A stretch of 64,000 nt of DNA from Sipunculus nudus (lineage: Eukaryota; Annelida; Sipuncula; Golfingiida; Sipunculidae). Each line of letters starts with the position of its first letter. Position 1 is the first letter of the stretch. The notes below the pieces were generated by a model. That model did no database searches and had not been told where the DNA came from. It worked only from the letters and a program-made list of their open reading frames with translations. The stretch spans positions 59,403,953 to 59,467,952 of the forward strand of contig CM049311.1 of assembly GCA_026874595.1 (NCBI GenBank), read 5' to 3'. The translations under genes and the position numbers were made by a program. This document shows positions 23,313 to 34,538 of this stretch, piece after piece.

Positions 23313-23498
23313 GATTGATTAATGTACGGTTAGTTTGACTTCATCAGTTTGTACGACAGCTCTGTTTCGTGAGAGCAGTACTCAAACCGGCTCACTCTTC
23401 AGGTACAAACTGGAGTAATAAGATATGTGGGAGAATATTGTCATAACAGGTAGGATTTATCTTGGGTTAATAGGTTCGGTGAGGCATGTATATAAATA

Positions 23499-23616
23499 TG
23501 TTACCGGTTGACATAAATAGCGAAGCGGTTGGTACGCCGGACTTGTACGCCACCAACAAGGGTTCGAATCCCGGATCGGCCCGATATTTTCCCCTCAGTA
23601 ATTTGTCCTCGTAACA
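23499..23616 (+). mobile_element. TRIM unit A: 118 bp LTR with tRNA-like sequence
   Basis: The LTR starts TGTTACCGG and ends CTCGTAACA, giving 6 bp inverted ends (TGTTAC/GTAACA). Inside, 23518-23581 looks like a tRNA: A-box region TAGCGAAGCGGTTGG, a threonine-type CTTGTAC loop, and a perfect T arm and B box GGGTTCGAATCCC (23560-23572). Immediately downstream comes AAA and then a primer binding site at 23620. Relative to LTR B it lacks about 36 bp between the terminus and the tRNA-like part. The tRNA-like part is too degenerate to be a working tRNA gene. Confidence 0.7.
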
Positions 23617-23735
23617 AAATGGGGGCTCGTCCGGGATGACGGTAAACTTTGTGGCCGAGGGAATAAGCTCACTAAAGTGTGACTCTTTGGATAATTAGTC
23701 TTGTTCTGATAGCAGAACACCCATAAGAGGGGGTG
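23617..23735 (+). mobile_element. TRIM internal region 1: PBS, hairpin, polypurine tract
   Basis: TGGGGGCTCGTCCGGGAT at 23620-23637 is the 18-nt complement of the 3' end of tRNA-Pro, the same primer site used by murine-leukaemia-type retroviruses and many Ty3/gypsy elements. About 100 non-coding bases follow. They include a perfect stem GTTCTG-ATAG-CAGAAC (23703-23718) and end in AAGAGGGGGTG, a polypurine tract directly before the next TGTTAC. PBS and PPT in the right order and place define a retroelement, but there is no room for gag or pol, so it depends on enzymes supplied in trans. Confidence 0.75.
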
Positions 23736-23872
23736 TGTTACGGGGTGACATAAAAGCGGGTCGAACTGTCTCGCTAGTGATGTTTGCTTTGTTAGCGGAG
23801 CGGTTGGTACGCATGACTTGTACGCCGTCAACATGGGTTCGAATCCAGGATCAGCCCAATGTTTTCCCCTGA
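23736..23872 (+). mobile_element. TRIM LTR B with tRNA-like sequence
   Basis: Starts TGTTACGGGGTGACATAAA and contains GTCTCGCTAG, then a tRNA-like sequence 23793-23856 (TAGCGGAGCGGTTGG; B box GGTTCGAATCC at 23836-23846; possible 4 bp TGAC/GTCA anticodon stem). It ends at TTTTCCCCTGAA, lacking the ~20 bp CGTAACA-bearing end that LTR A retains, and runs straight into a second primer site. Confidence 0.65.
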
Positions 23873-23990
23873 ATTGGGGGCTCGTCAAACGTGACGGTAA
23901 TCATTGGGACCCAGGGAATAAGCTCATCAAAGTGTGGCTCCTCGGATAATTAGTCTTATTCTGATAGCAGAACACTCTTAAGAGGGGGTG
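23873..23990 (+). mobile_element. TRIM internal region 2
   Basis: The decayed primer site TTGGGGGCTCGTC (followed by AAACG where CGGGAT is expected) is followed by the same internal sequence as region 1: AGGGAATAAGCTCA, GGATAATTAGTCTT, ATTCTGATAGCAGAAC, TAAGAGGGGGTG. Identity by eye is about 80-85%. Ends in the polypurine tract before the third TGTTAC at 23991. Confidence 0.65.
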
Positions 23991-24060
23991 TGTTACGGGG
24001 TGACGTTAAAGCGGACCGAAAAGTCTCGCTAGGGAAGCTAGTGAAGAAAATTTCCCCTGA
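23991..24060 (+). mobile_element. TRIM LTR C, lacking the tRNA-like part
   Basis: Starts TGTTACGGGGTGACGTTAAA and shares GTCTCGCTAG and TTTCCCCTGAA with LTR B but skips the tRNA-like segment. Beyond about 24066 the sequence matches repeat R2 (seen inverted near 39.4 kb), so the array abuts or interrupts R2. Confidence 0.5.
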
Positions 24061-24065
24061 AACCC

Positions 24066-24718
24066 TGGGGCCCAATCACCTATAAAGCATGATGAGTTAA
24101 CACGAAAAATAGTTTCTTCCCTTTAAAATAAATCTGCAAGGCCAAAATAAAAAAAGAAGGTATGGTTCTCAGGCACTTTTTTTCAGAAATCAATGCGGGC
24201 GGGCGATTTTTATTTTTAATTTTTGGTATGTTTCGATAAAAATGTCAAATGATAAGGGAAAAGCATGATAATAACAAATTTATTTTGCTAAACAAGTAAA
24301 AGTACTACATAACAAAGGAAAGTGTATGATTTTATCTTCTTGATAGAAATGTCCGAGCGGCTGTAGCTCGAAATTGGTAACTTACTTTGGAAAATCAAAA
24401 TAAAAATTTTTGATGCGGGGGTTTAAAATTGATGCGGGCGGTGCCTGAGAACCATACCTTTTATTTTTTTGGCCTAACTGCCAAAAACATTGCCTTGAAA
24501 CTGTTTGCTTACTCCTGTAAAAAGTGTTGAAAACAGTGAACCGGGTGCGATGGCGGGTGTCAACATAAACACTGCATGAGGCCGTGTGCAGCGCGGAACC
24601 TCAACACGTGTCAATCAGGGGAAAACCTGACTGACTTAGCCAAAAAATATAATACATGTTCCCGCAGGCATAAACACCTTGTGTTGCCCCTATTAATCGG
24701 ACCTCCTGTCACATTTCT
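24066..24718 (+). repeat. R2 dispersed repeat, copy 1 (interrupted by MITE)
   Basis: Outside the MITE at 24140-24474 this matches the reverse complement of 39130-39460: CCTAATCACC..AGCATG.TGAGTTAAC.CGAAAAATAGTTT and AATCTG on the left, CTGCCAAAA.ATTGCC..GAAAC.GTTTGCTTACTCCTGTAAA and GTGTTGCCCC on the right. Identity is roughly 75-80%. The frame 24576-24785 is not conserved in the other copy, so R2 looks non-coding. Confidence 0.7.
24140..24474 (-). mobile_element. MITE M1 (family GGCC-TATGG), full length
   Basis: 335 bp with long terminal inverted repeats: left GGCCAAAAT...GGTATGGTTCTCAGGCAC, right GTGCCTGAGAACCATACC...TTTTGGCC. The interior includes GCGGGCGGGCGATTTTTAT and ATGTCCGAGCGGCTGTAGCTC. 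Shares its interior with copies at 28.8, 29.1, 36.0 and 41.0 kb but runs the opposite way. It splits repeat R2; the unoccupied R2 copy reads AATCTGTACCTGCC at the same point (39.37 kb). No coding capacity. The transposase family is not identified because no clean target duplication is visible. Confidence 0.8.
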
Positions 24719-24785
24719 TACTTTCTTGTTGTTATTATTATGTCACCAAATATATTTATATAAATGTAAATTTTATACAATTTGA

Positions 24786-25039
24786 TATAAACATACACGT
24801 ATACGTCTATATATGTTTATAATACAAATCATATAACACCTAAACTGTTATTTTTTTATTATTATTATCATAAAAACAAGTAAGAACAAATATATCAGCC
24901 CCGTCCCATTTTTACATTTACACCAGTTACCTGCTGAGGGCACCCCCATCCACACCCTTTTGAACTTCCGATAGACCCATGAAGAGACTAAATTATCACT
25001 AAATTATAAAAGAAGAAGTACTGCATTGGCTATAGCAAA

Positions 25040-25094
<55 letters not shown>

Positions 25095-28000
25095 GCATTT
25101 TTTCTTCAGGCATTTAACAGAGAGAGATGTGCGATAAAATGATTAAGGGGGAGGTTATATAGTCGATAGAGAAGGCAAATTCTGGGAAACCTTGACATAC
25201 TTCAAAAAATAAAAAAAAATGGCAAACTAAGGCCACCCATCTTGGAATATAAAGAGGAAATGTAAAGTGAGCGATATTCTCACGTTTTCGCGAATGATTA
25301 TTATTATCTGCAATCAATTTTAAAAGAAAGTATTTCGCACACCGTAACAATAATAAGATTTCAGTGTTAAAGTCCCAGTTATCCTACACACATCGCATTG
25401 CTGATATTCAGCATCCTCCGTCCCCTTCAAATCAATCTAGCATGCAATGAAATTCCTTTTAGACCTTTTCGTTTACTTATTTTCGTGGGCCCCTAAATAT
25501 CGGGGCCCCTGGCTGTAGCCCAGTCAGCCATCCCCTTTATCCGCCCCTGCTTGCAATATACATTTGACATTAAACTAGCGAGTGTAAGATGGTGGTGTGG
25601 CTTGCATTGAAGGGGTAGCTTGGATTAGCGAAATCAAAATCTTCAAAGAAGTGAGACCGGACTTTAGCAGGTCGGGTAACCGAGTGGAGAACCTGTTCTA
25701 ATCACCGCCTCCAGGGCCAGGCATACAATCTAAAAAATATGAATTGTGCAATAACTATTAGTATCTCAGTCCAATTATTCTCTTTCGTTTTAAATATGTA
25801 AAAAAAGATAAAGTAACGGAATAATAGCAAAGAAAAGTTATTGCACCGTATTATAAATGGAACTGACAAGATAGCACCGTCTGGTTTGTGGGCTTATATC
25901 ATTGTGCAGAAAGCCAAGAGGATATAGGATTACAAGGGGAAAGCTTCTAAAAGGAGAGTCTCTAAAGGCTCTTCTTGTAAATAGAACCATTTTTTACGCA
26001 TCGCACAGATTTGGTAGCTTGTCTCACAATTGAAATATATTCCGGAAAAAGAGTACAGATAAGTCAATGTGCGCATCAGCCAAAAGATAATTGCGACCGT
26101 GACCTTGCCCGCGTTGACCCTGTCCTGAGACCAGTCTGTGTTAGGGGTTAGTAGGGCAGGGCAACTTAACGCATGACGTCTGTGGTTCTCATTATAAAAC
26201 TTTGTGGCTTTGAGTTATTCAATCTTTTGTGCCTCTTTGGTTTACATTATTACAACACCTCTATCATGAAAAGATCTGTATATAGAAAACTAAAATTTAA
26301 TATAACTCTTGAATATTAACAATTATTTTCAATGGGACAGTCCTTATATATTATATTATATATTATATATATTATAATATATATTATAATATATTATATT
26401 ATATTATATTATAAATTCTATGTTTTTATATAAATTTATGTGTTTTTTTATTATATATAATGTATTATATATTAATATGAGGTCATTTAGCCCTAAATAC
26501 TTTCTATCCATTGTGATTCCAGGTTTGTGTCTCGAGCACACAACGTTAACATAGGCCTACGCATGTACTCAGTGTAGCAAACACACATTACAGTTTGGCC
26601 TGAGTGGGGGGTTAATGAGCCTGTAGTTAATATATAGTTAACAATGATGACGAGAGTCCAGAGCAAAAGTAAAGTACAGACATGAAACATGAAACATAAT
26701 TACAGAAAGACTTTACAGGGAAACAATCCACAGAGTCGTATATGATGAAATATGAAACATAAGTACAGAAAGACTTTACAGGAAAACAATCAACATAAAA
26801 CATCAAATTATAAAGAGTCTTCTCAAAGAAGACGTCTTTTAAAAGTATAGCAGATATTGTGACCCGTCAGCCTTAAACTATAAATTCAGTACTGAAAGGT
26901 AATTTTGAATGATATCATATGAAGAAATAAAGTTCTGATAGAGATTGAAGAATGCAGTTGGTAAATGCATTGTATAGTTTTATACATCCACAGTTTTAAC
27001 TTTAAATATCCACACAAAGATACTGCAGATTCTCGGGGAGATGCTGTTCGGACGATTTACCCAAGTTCTGCGATCGATTACGTTTACTATCTATATTTGA
27101 AGAACGGAGTTTCGGTAACATTTATTCAGTTTTGCGTAAATACTGTTGGTTTCATGGAGTCTTCTTAAATTAGGTGTACACATCGTTCTTGGATAGCATT
27201 TTTTTCCGTTGCAGGAAACTTACATTCTTTTGTGTTTTTATCTTAATTGTTAAGGATACCAAGGGGGGGGGGGGGGCGCCATGGTTTGTTCTGGATATTA
27301 ATGGACGTGTTCTTTGATCTTGTATAGCTTTACCCATTGATAATGTGGCGCCCCCTATATTAACTCATATCAATCTTCTTCATCGTGTTTTCATGAACGA
27401 TGTCGAAAAATCAGGTTCGACTTTTTAACATGCCTTAAATTACTTTGACGTCTCTTTCGCAACTATTTCCCTATGCAATTTTGATTAAAAGTCAAGTAAA
27501 GGGTTTTGTAACAGTTTATAAGACTATCTTATAGTGTGGATAGGCCTTTATGGATAACCAGTTTACAAGAAAGTGTACGTCTTACTGTTGCAATGTCTCC
27601 ATTTAGTAACAGAATGTAGGGATCCTTCTGCAACTTTGGTGAAAGCCGTCAATATCTCATATGTGAATTTACCCATAACAATGGTTTGGTTATCCACACA
27701 GTCATCTGACGATAAATTTGTATAATTATATGAATACCTATATACAGAGCAAAGTAAACATGTCCTAAGAAAAAAAAATCAGGAAAAGGATCTAGTGTGA
27801 AAAAGCGTAAACCTTTTTCAGTCGTACACATATACTTCTTAATGCGCTCAGTCCTTGAATGGTCTATTTCATAAATGCGTTAATCACCTCTGCCAAAGCC
27901 TTGAAGCTTCTAATATCAAAACAACATCAAAAGACACCATTCACTCATCCTTTATGAATAGTCATACAGAAGCTGAACAAGTGTCAGGGACGGCCCTATA

Positions 28001-28807
28001 GATGTCTGGCACGCACCTGTTGCCCACGTTTTTTTCTGGCGTTCCATTTTACATGGTATAGGAAGGTATTTGTCTCTAATTCAGCCGGAAATCTTGTTAC
28101 AGTTTGGTGTATTTTTGTGATCAACGCGTTAGACCATGCGCCTGACTGTAGCACGGCTTGCTTCGGCTGGGTTTATGTGTTTCCCACTGGGTGTTTACAA
28201 CGTCCCTAAGCCACTGACAGTTGTACCTCCAGCGAAGTGCTTCTTTTGGAGGTTCCGAGATATCATCTTGAGGTCATTGGAAGTCTGTAGTTTTATTTTA
28301 GACGGACAGCAGTTAATCGAAAAATTATTTCTACCTCGTTTCTGATGTTGCAATCCTAACAACCTTCAATATAAACATAGAAATAATCAATTTTAACAAT
28401 ATATCAACAGTCTTATAAATTCTCTGTTGGGAACTTGTATTGTCGGTTTAAAAAAAAAAAGGATTCATAAACAAATAGAAGACGGGAACCAGTCAACATT
28501 TGATTTAAGTATTATGAGAACTCCTGACCTCAGGGAAGACTTGTTCCACTCCTCGATTATGTCCATGCAGACTCAATAAATCCGCATAGTTTGTCTGTTC
28601 GTCTATGTATATTTGTGTATCGAAGATACATTAACACGATTTTTAATTGGTTTCTGTGAACTTAATGCAAAAAGCAAGAGTCAAAAGACTATTAAAAGCT
28701 TAGACACACCCACTGTCTGAGGATATGTTTTAAAAAAAGACACAGGCAAGATCAGAAAATTGAACCAAAGCTATATACCAGCCCTCTATGCAAACAAAGG
28801 AGACTGA
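24786..28807. other. no recognised gene
   Basis: AT-rich. 25486-25560 holds CGTGGGCCCCTAAA and GGGGCCCC words and ends in ATCCGCCCCTG, like the tract near 22000 and possibly the edge of an old DNA transposon. 26344-26412 is a TATAT/ATTATA-type cryptic simple repeat. 26689-26790 is a tandem duplication of about 40 bp (ATGAAACATAA.TACAGAAAG) with period 63. A run of 13 G lies near 27265. No supported exon. Confidence 0.4.
25042..25091. repeat. (TA)n microsatellite
   Basis: About 25 TA units. Confidence 0.97.
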
Positions 28808-29124
28808 GGCCAAAAAAGGTATGGTTCTCAGGCACCGCTCGCGTCAATTTTAACCGCCCACATAAAAAAATTTTATTTTGATTTAAAGTAGAAACTTACG
28901 ATTTATGACCTCTCGCCGCTCGGACATTTCTTTTTATACAGATAAAATAATACAAATTTGATAAGATTTCGTTTGTTATGTAGTGCTTTTACTTTTGTAG
29001 CAAACAATCTGTTATTATCATGCTTTTCCCTGATCATATGACGTTGTTATCAAAACATACAAAAAAGGTAAAAAAAAAAAAAAAAAAAAATCGCCCGCCC
29101 GCACGGATTTACAAAAAAAGTACT
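28808..29124 (+). mobile_element. MITE M2
   Basis: The left terminal inverted repeat GGCCAAAAAAGGTATGG and TTCTCAGGCACCG are intact. The interior matches M1 in reverse (CGCCGCTCGGACATTTCTT, TATGTAGTGCTTTTAC, ATCGCCCGCCCGCA). The right terminal repeat is worn (AAAAAAAGTACTTAAAG). M3 follows directly in the same orientation. Confidence 0.75.
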
Positions 29125-29129
29125 TAAAG

Positions 29130-29420
29130 TTAATAAAAGGTATAGTTATCAGGCACCGCCCGCGTAAATTTTAATCGATCGCATCAAAAATTTAAATTTT
29201 TATTTTTAGTAGAAACTTACCATTTATGAGCTCTAGCCGCTCGGACATTTCTTTCAAGAAGATAAAATAATACAATTTTGACAAGACTTCCTTTGTTATG
29301 GAGTGCTTTTACCTGTTTAGCAAAACAATGCTGTTATAAACATGCTTTTCCCCGATAATGTGACACTCGCGCAACGATTTCTGAAAAAAGTGCCTAAAAA
29401 CGCAACATTTTTTTCAGCCT
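29130..29420 (+). mobile_element. MITE M3, tandem to M2
   Basis: Starts with AAAAGGTATAGTTATCAGGCACCG, the family terminus with one substitution, and repeats the family interior (GAGCTCTAGCCGCTCGGACA). The right end AAAAAGTGCCTAAAAA is decayed, and the poly-A/CGCCCGCCCG portion seen in M2 is partly deleted. Confidence 0.7.
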
Positions 29421-31039
29421 AATTGGTAAATTGTTCATGCAATTTGTCAGAATTTATATTCTGAGCAGGGGACAAATCTAATGTTTTACACGGAAAACTG
29501 CTTCCAAGGAATGTGACATTAAACAAACTAGATTGTGTAAAACTCAGTCTTTATTGTAACCCGCATGACATGCATGGGATTGTCTCATCAAATTGTCACG
29601 TATTACCATGGCTTCGATATTAAATATGTCGCCTCGCTTTTATTACTTAAAAATATAATCTCTGCTTTAAGTACATATAGCTATAAAATATATTCAATGG
29701 ATTGCTTTATATAACGATATATGGAACAGACAAAGTTCTAATAAAATTTTGGTTCCATCTCATTCAGTGATAAAGTCAACACAAAAAGACATAAGCGAAG
29801 GCTATTGCTGTATGGGGAAAGGAAATGGTTTTAAGCAGAAGCTATTTTTAGACTTGTAACTGCTTCTAAGAAAACAGTTCAAACACCCGAAAACATGTTA
29901 CGGCTATACTGATATAATGCACTATGGCCTTCGAAGTAGTTGGGAAGAAAGGGTATGCATGTAATTCTTAAATTCGCATGCCATGCACAATATATATTGT
30001 CATGATATGGGGAGGACAGCTTACACTCCCCCCCCCCAAAAAAAAAAATTATTAATATATATATATTTATTTAAGACATAAATTCATTTGAAATACTACA
30101 TATTTCTAGTGTCGATTTATTTTGAATCGGATAGCATCGTGAGTTTTTTTTGTAAAAACAAAACGTGCCCATTTGTTTGATAAACGTGAGGAAGGCTCCG
30201 GTTGCAGGGATATAATACTAGACTATATATAGGCAGAGGTTGGTTTTGGAAGAAAACATCTTTAGTTATACACTCCGAATCTGCTCCGAATCTTAAGTTA
30301 TAATCTCCAGACCACCTGCTGTGGGAGACATTGTGGGCGTGATAACACAGTGGTACAGCCATCCAGCCAATCTGGCGTGACATTTAATCTTCGAAGATGA
30401 CTTTACTCGTCAAACAATTGTGACTGCAGTGTCCAAAAAGCAAGGCACTGCAGCTTGATAACCCCGCCAGTGACAGGTAGCTGTTAGGCTAAATAAGGGT
30501 TGAAGAAAGACGGCCTGAACGTGCAGTCAGACGATATGTCTTGGGATATGCGGCATCCCAATGTTCATTTCACTATATTACCCTGAGCTAAACTTGTCAG
30601 CACCCGGTGGGTGGTCCCAATTTTTCTTTCTTGACCCGTCTTCCACGTGAGATTTATCTGCAGTAGAACTGAAACATCACCATAAGGACTTTGAAAGTGA
30701 CATATGACGAACTATAGATGACAAGTGTCCCTAGACTTTTTTTCGGTGTTTGCTTAATATATAAACGATTCGCGACGGTTTGTGTTTTTGCATCCATTGC
30801 CCCGATCGTTTGAGTTGGAGGGCACATGTGTTACCTAGTTTTCGTTTCCAATTTTTTTTCATGTTCGTGTTAAGGGAAGCAATCTAATCCCACGCAAATC
30901 TGGTTCAATCCAGCTCTTCTGTGTACTGAGGGGGCCAGAGAAACAAGCCGTATTTTTACAAAAAATACTTTTGCGTTATATTCCCTCCTACAGTTTCTGC
31001 ATGTTTGTTAATCTATCCTTCTGAATCTCTTTCTCATAC

Positions 31040-31072
<33 letters not shown>

Positions 31073-31988
31073 GAATAATTATATATATATATATATATAT
31101 TAGTTGTGGGCCGATCATCGATTTTTATCGAAAGTCAGTTGGTTTGCTGTCACTTTGAAGCGCTCGATTACCAGAGGCAACTATCGATTACATCAAAATA
31201 ATGATTGTTTTCTTTCCAGAATGCCTTTATGTTATAGGCAAATATTATTTTTCCATTTTTTACCACATTCCGCGCTTCATATAATAAGTTTGTGTTCCCA
31301 AAGAACTTCCGTATGTAACTGAGTAATATACGGGAGATGCGAGAACAGGGGACTTATTAAACTTATTATCTGTGAACTCGCAGAGAGCTGCAGAATTAGC
31401 GGAGAGTTTTCTTACGAGATGTAAATATAGCAAAATTTGGGCGGGATGGCGTTAAAATACCCCATAAATTCTCCAGGTCTATCCCAATTTTGCGAGATTC
31501 TCTTAGAAATAATCGATGCTAGGTGCCGCTGTTTAGGCCGTCCCTAAATTCTTTGTTGTGCTAGCAGGTCGAGTATTTGGATTTTGGCTGGAATTTTTTT
31601 TGAATTTTTTATTTATTAATTTTTTTTGATGATCTGCCAAAGCGCACCTTGGCCCGTAAAATCTGCCTTCCTGTGCTAGAAAAACAGCCCCTCTAAAGGC
31701 CTAATATTCTTAGATGCTCATAATTCCCATGATGAAAGATATTTCCCGACGTTGCCGATCGTTTAATTTGATCCTTAAAATTAGTCTGATTGTGTCTAAA
31801 TACAAGCAAGGATCGGTACATTCGTGTGTGATTGGAGAATACCTGCCGGGAGAAACGCAGGTACAGTTTCACAGATAATTTTATATTTCTTTAATAATTG
31901 CATATATTTGTCTGAACCGATTAATAATCGATCATCAATCATCTTGCTTAAATTGACGATCCTTTATGAAAAAGGAACCGACTCCCAC

Positions 31989-32040
<52 letters not shown>

Positions 32041-32227
32041 TGTGTCTGTGTTGGGTTGTCTCCTTTTCTTTTATCTCTGTTTGTTCTTTTTTTTTGCCCT
32101 CCTGTTTAATGAGGGACAGGAAAAGGTGCATTTCGGGAATAACAGTTTAACATATTGTTTATTACAACATTCAAAATGATTATTAATTTTCTGTCCTCCT
32201 GTTTTTAATAACATCTTTTTATATGAC
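29421..32227. other. no recognised gene; TA and CA/TA microsatellites
   Basis: 31040-31100 is an interrupted TA array and 31988-32038 a compound (CA)n(TA)n. 30810-30915 contains CTGGTTCAATCCAG, B-box-like, but a convincing A box is missing. The frame 30117-30383 (minus) has no recognised domain. 31824-32150 runs through the microsatellite and is spurious. Confidence 0.4.
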
Positions 32228-32478
32228 TGAATATTCCAGGTTCATGGGGTACTTCGGAGCCCCATAGCTTGAAGAATATGGGTAACAGACACCTAATTCC
32301 ACGTTTCCAAAGTGATTTTTCATGGACCTTTCTGGATGTAAAGATAGAAGATTCCAGGTGCAGTGGTTACGATTTTTGCCTTGTTAACGGACAGACGGCC
32401 GGATGGCCGGACGGCTGGACGGACGACGGACAAAGAGTGATCGCTATAGCTCAGATGACTTACAGTCAGCTGAGCTAA
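32228..32478 (-). mobile_element. R1 repeat, short copy
   Basis: The hairpin terminus AGCTCAGATGACT-TAC-AGTCAGCTGAGCT lies at 32448-32476, next to GTGATCGCTATAGCTC and a GGACGGACGACGGACAA tract. Further left are GGGGTACTTCGGAGCCCCAT and ATATGGGTAACAGA, the standard internal block of R1. It represents only the end unit of the ~1.25 kb element. The MITE fragment M6 follows at once. Confidence 0.8.
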
Positions 32479-32534
32479 AATTTTAAGCGGGGGTTAAAAT
32501 TGCCTGAGAACCATACCTTTTCCTTTTTTTGGCC
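32479..32534 (-). mobile_element. MITE M6, right-end fragment
   Basis: GCGGGGGTTAAAATTGCCTGAGAACCATACC followed by a T-rich tract ending in GGCC is the right terminus of the M family in M1 orientation, with the rest missing. It is fused directly to the R1 hairpin end. Confidence 0.65.
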
Positions 32535-32823
32535 TAAAGCAAGGATTTTCTGACACATATATATAAGGCTGCGACAGCGGAAATGATAAAATGACTGCGA
32601 TGCCACAGCATGAACTCTTGCGAGAGTATCCGGGGATGTTGGATATAAAAATAGTAGCAATTCTTATTTTGAATTGAAAACTATCAGGAAGGGGCCCACG
32701 AGGATGGGATTGAACAAAAAATTCTGGAAGCTCCTGCATGTGATAAGAGGTGGTAAATGATATACCGCGATTAGCTTTCTTTATGTACGGCATCGCTCTC
32801 CCACGCACCATGCACCAATCATT

Positions 32824-34077
32824 AACAAGTGACCCATGGGTCATGACGCTCAGCTGATGGGAAGAGATTTGCAAAAGGAAATTTTATCATCTGAATGGTA
32901 GTATATAACCATTCAACTGAAGCATCAAACAGATTAACCAACAGGCTGAGATTGTGTCTGTATTAATATATCTCAAAAATAGAGAAAAAATGTGTAAACT
33001 TTAAAAAAAAAATACAGGGGGCTCCACCAGTCTGCAGAAACTAATAAAAACAATTAATGGTCAATATCCATGCAAAGAAGCATGGTGGTCTCTGGATTAG
33101 TTGTTCAGATACTTCAGCTTTTGTATCAAATTTTCCATTATTCTGAGGGATACTTCGGAGTCCTATAGCTTGAAGGATATGGGTAACAGAGACCTAATTT
33201 CAATTTTCCATGGAGACTTTTCATATGTCTCTAAGAATGTCAAGAATGAAGATTCTAGGTCCAGTCTTAACGATTTGTGCCCTGTTAACAGATGTTCACA
33301 TTTTTAAAGGTCTCAAAAATAGAGAAAACAATTCGTAAAAAAATTGAAAAATACAGGTGGCGCCACCAGTCTGCAGAAACTGATGAAACATCTCATGATC
33401 AATATGTATGCCAAAAATCATGACTATCAGTGATGTATTTAATCAGATATTGAAGGTTTTTTTTTTATGAAATTTTTGACTATTCTGGGTGGTACTTTGG
33501 GGCCCCATAGCTCAAAGGATATGGGTAACAGAGACCTAATTTCTGGTTTCCATGGAGACTTTTTATAGGTCTCTCAGAATGTCAAGAATGAAGATTCTTG
33601 GTCCAGTCTTTACCATTTGTGCCCTGTAAAAAGATGTTCACATTTTTAAAGGTCTCAAAAATAGAGATAACGATTCATAAAAAATCGAAAAATACAGGTG
33701 GCGCCACCAGTCTGCAGAAACTGATGAAACATCTCATGATCAATATGTATGCCAAAAATCATGACCATCAGTGGATGTAGTAAATGAGATATTGAAGTTT
33801 TTGTATGAAATATTTGACTGTTCTGGGGGGTACTTTGGGGCCCCATAGCTCGAAGGATATGGGTAACAGAGACCTAATTCCAGGTTTCCAAGGATATTTT
33901 TCATGGACCTCTCTGGATGTAGAGTATGAAGATTCCAGGTCCAGTGGTTACGATCTGTGCCTTGTTAACGGACAGACGGCCGGATGGCCGGATGGCCGGA
34001 CGGCCGGACGGCCGGACGGACGACGGACAAAGAGTGATCGCTATAGCTCAGATGACTTACAGTCAGCTGAGCTAAAA
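32824..34077 (-). mobile_element. R1 repeat, near full-length copy
   Basis: About 1.25 kb. The outer edge AACAAGTGACCC matches, inverted, the edge of the copy at 44495-45732; the other edge is the hairpin AGCTCAGATGACT/AGTCAGCTGAGCT (34045-34073) with an adjacent GACGGACGACGG tract. The interior holds three tandem units of about 340 bp. Each has a CCACCAGTCTGCAGAAACT block (33024, 33364, 33705), AAAAATACAGGTGGCGCCACC, and CCCCATAGCTCGAAGGATATGGG. Non-coding. Central tandem repeats inside a short element with structured ends recall bivalve pearl/HINE elements, but the termini I see do not prove that class. Confidence 0.85.
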
Positions 34078-34459
34078 ACCACTCCTGAGAACCACTTGTT
34101 AAAGCCGTGCCGATTTAGAATGAGTGGGCTAGCTTAGTCTCATGACGTCTAAGGTTATGTGAAAAATAGACTTATTATCGTACTGATGTTTCTTGTAATC
34201 ATACAAAATATGTACATCCAGAGATAAGACGAAGATAAACACTATTTACACTAGTGTGAAGGGAAACACTTTTTTTTATGATAAAAGCTAGAAGGAATAA
34301 ATTTAATCTCAAGGAAATGACATCAACATATTCTATATATGACCCCGAGAACCACATGTACTCACCCCTGCCCAGGCATATCATGTATGGTGGCTTATTT
34401 TAAATGGTGGTAAAAATACTCACTACACATCTCATACTTAGCCTTCACGAGTTTCACAT

Positions 34460-34460
<1 letters not shown>

Positions 34461-34536
<76 letters not shown>
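34461..34536. repeat. (TA)n microsatellite
   Basis: About 37 TA units. Confidence 0.97.

Positions 34537-34538
<2 letters not shown>

Noticed and set aside
23518-23856. Functional tRNA-Thr genes
   Set aside because: T arm and B box are good, but the acceptor and anticodon stems do not pair properly and the copies lie inside LTR units.
22003-25555. hAT-type transposon bounded by CGCCCCTG ends at ~22010 and ~25550
   Set aside because: Both ends are in the same orientation and no partner terminus or 8 bp duplication was found.
32494-32874. 126-codon minus-strand frame
   Set aside because: Crosses a MITE fragment and the edge of R1; composition is repeat-derived.
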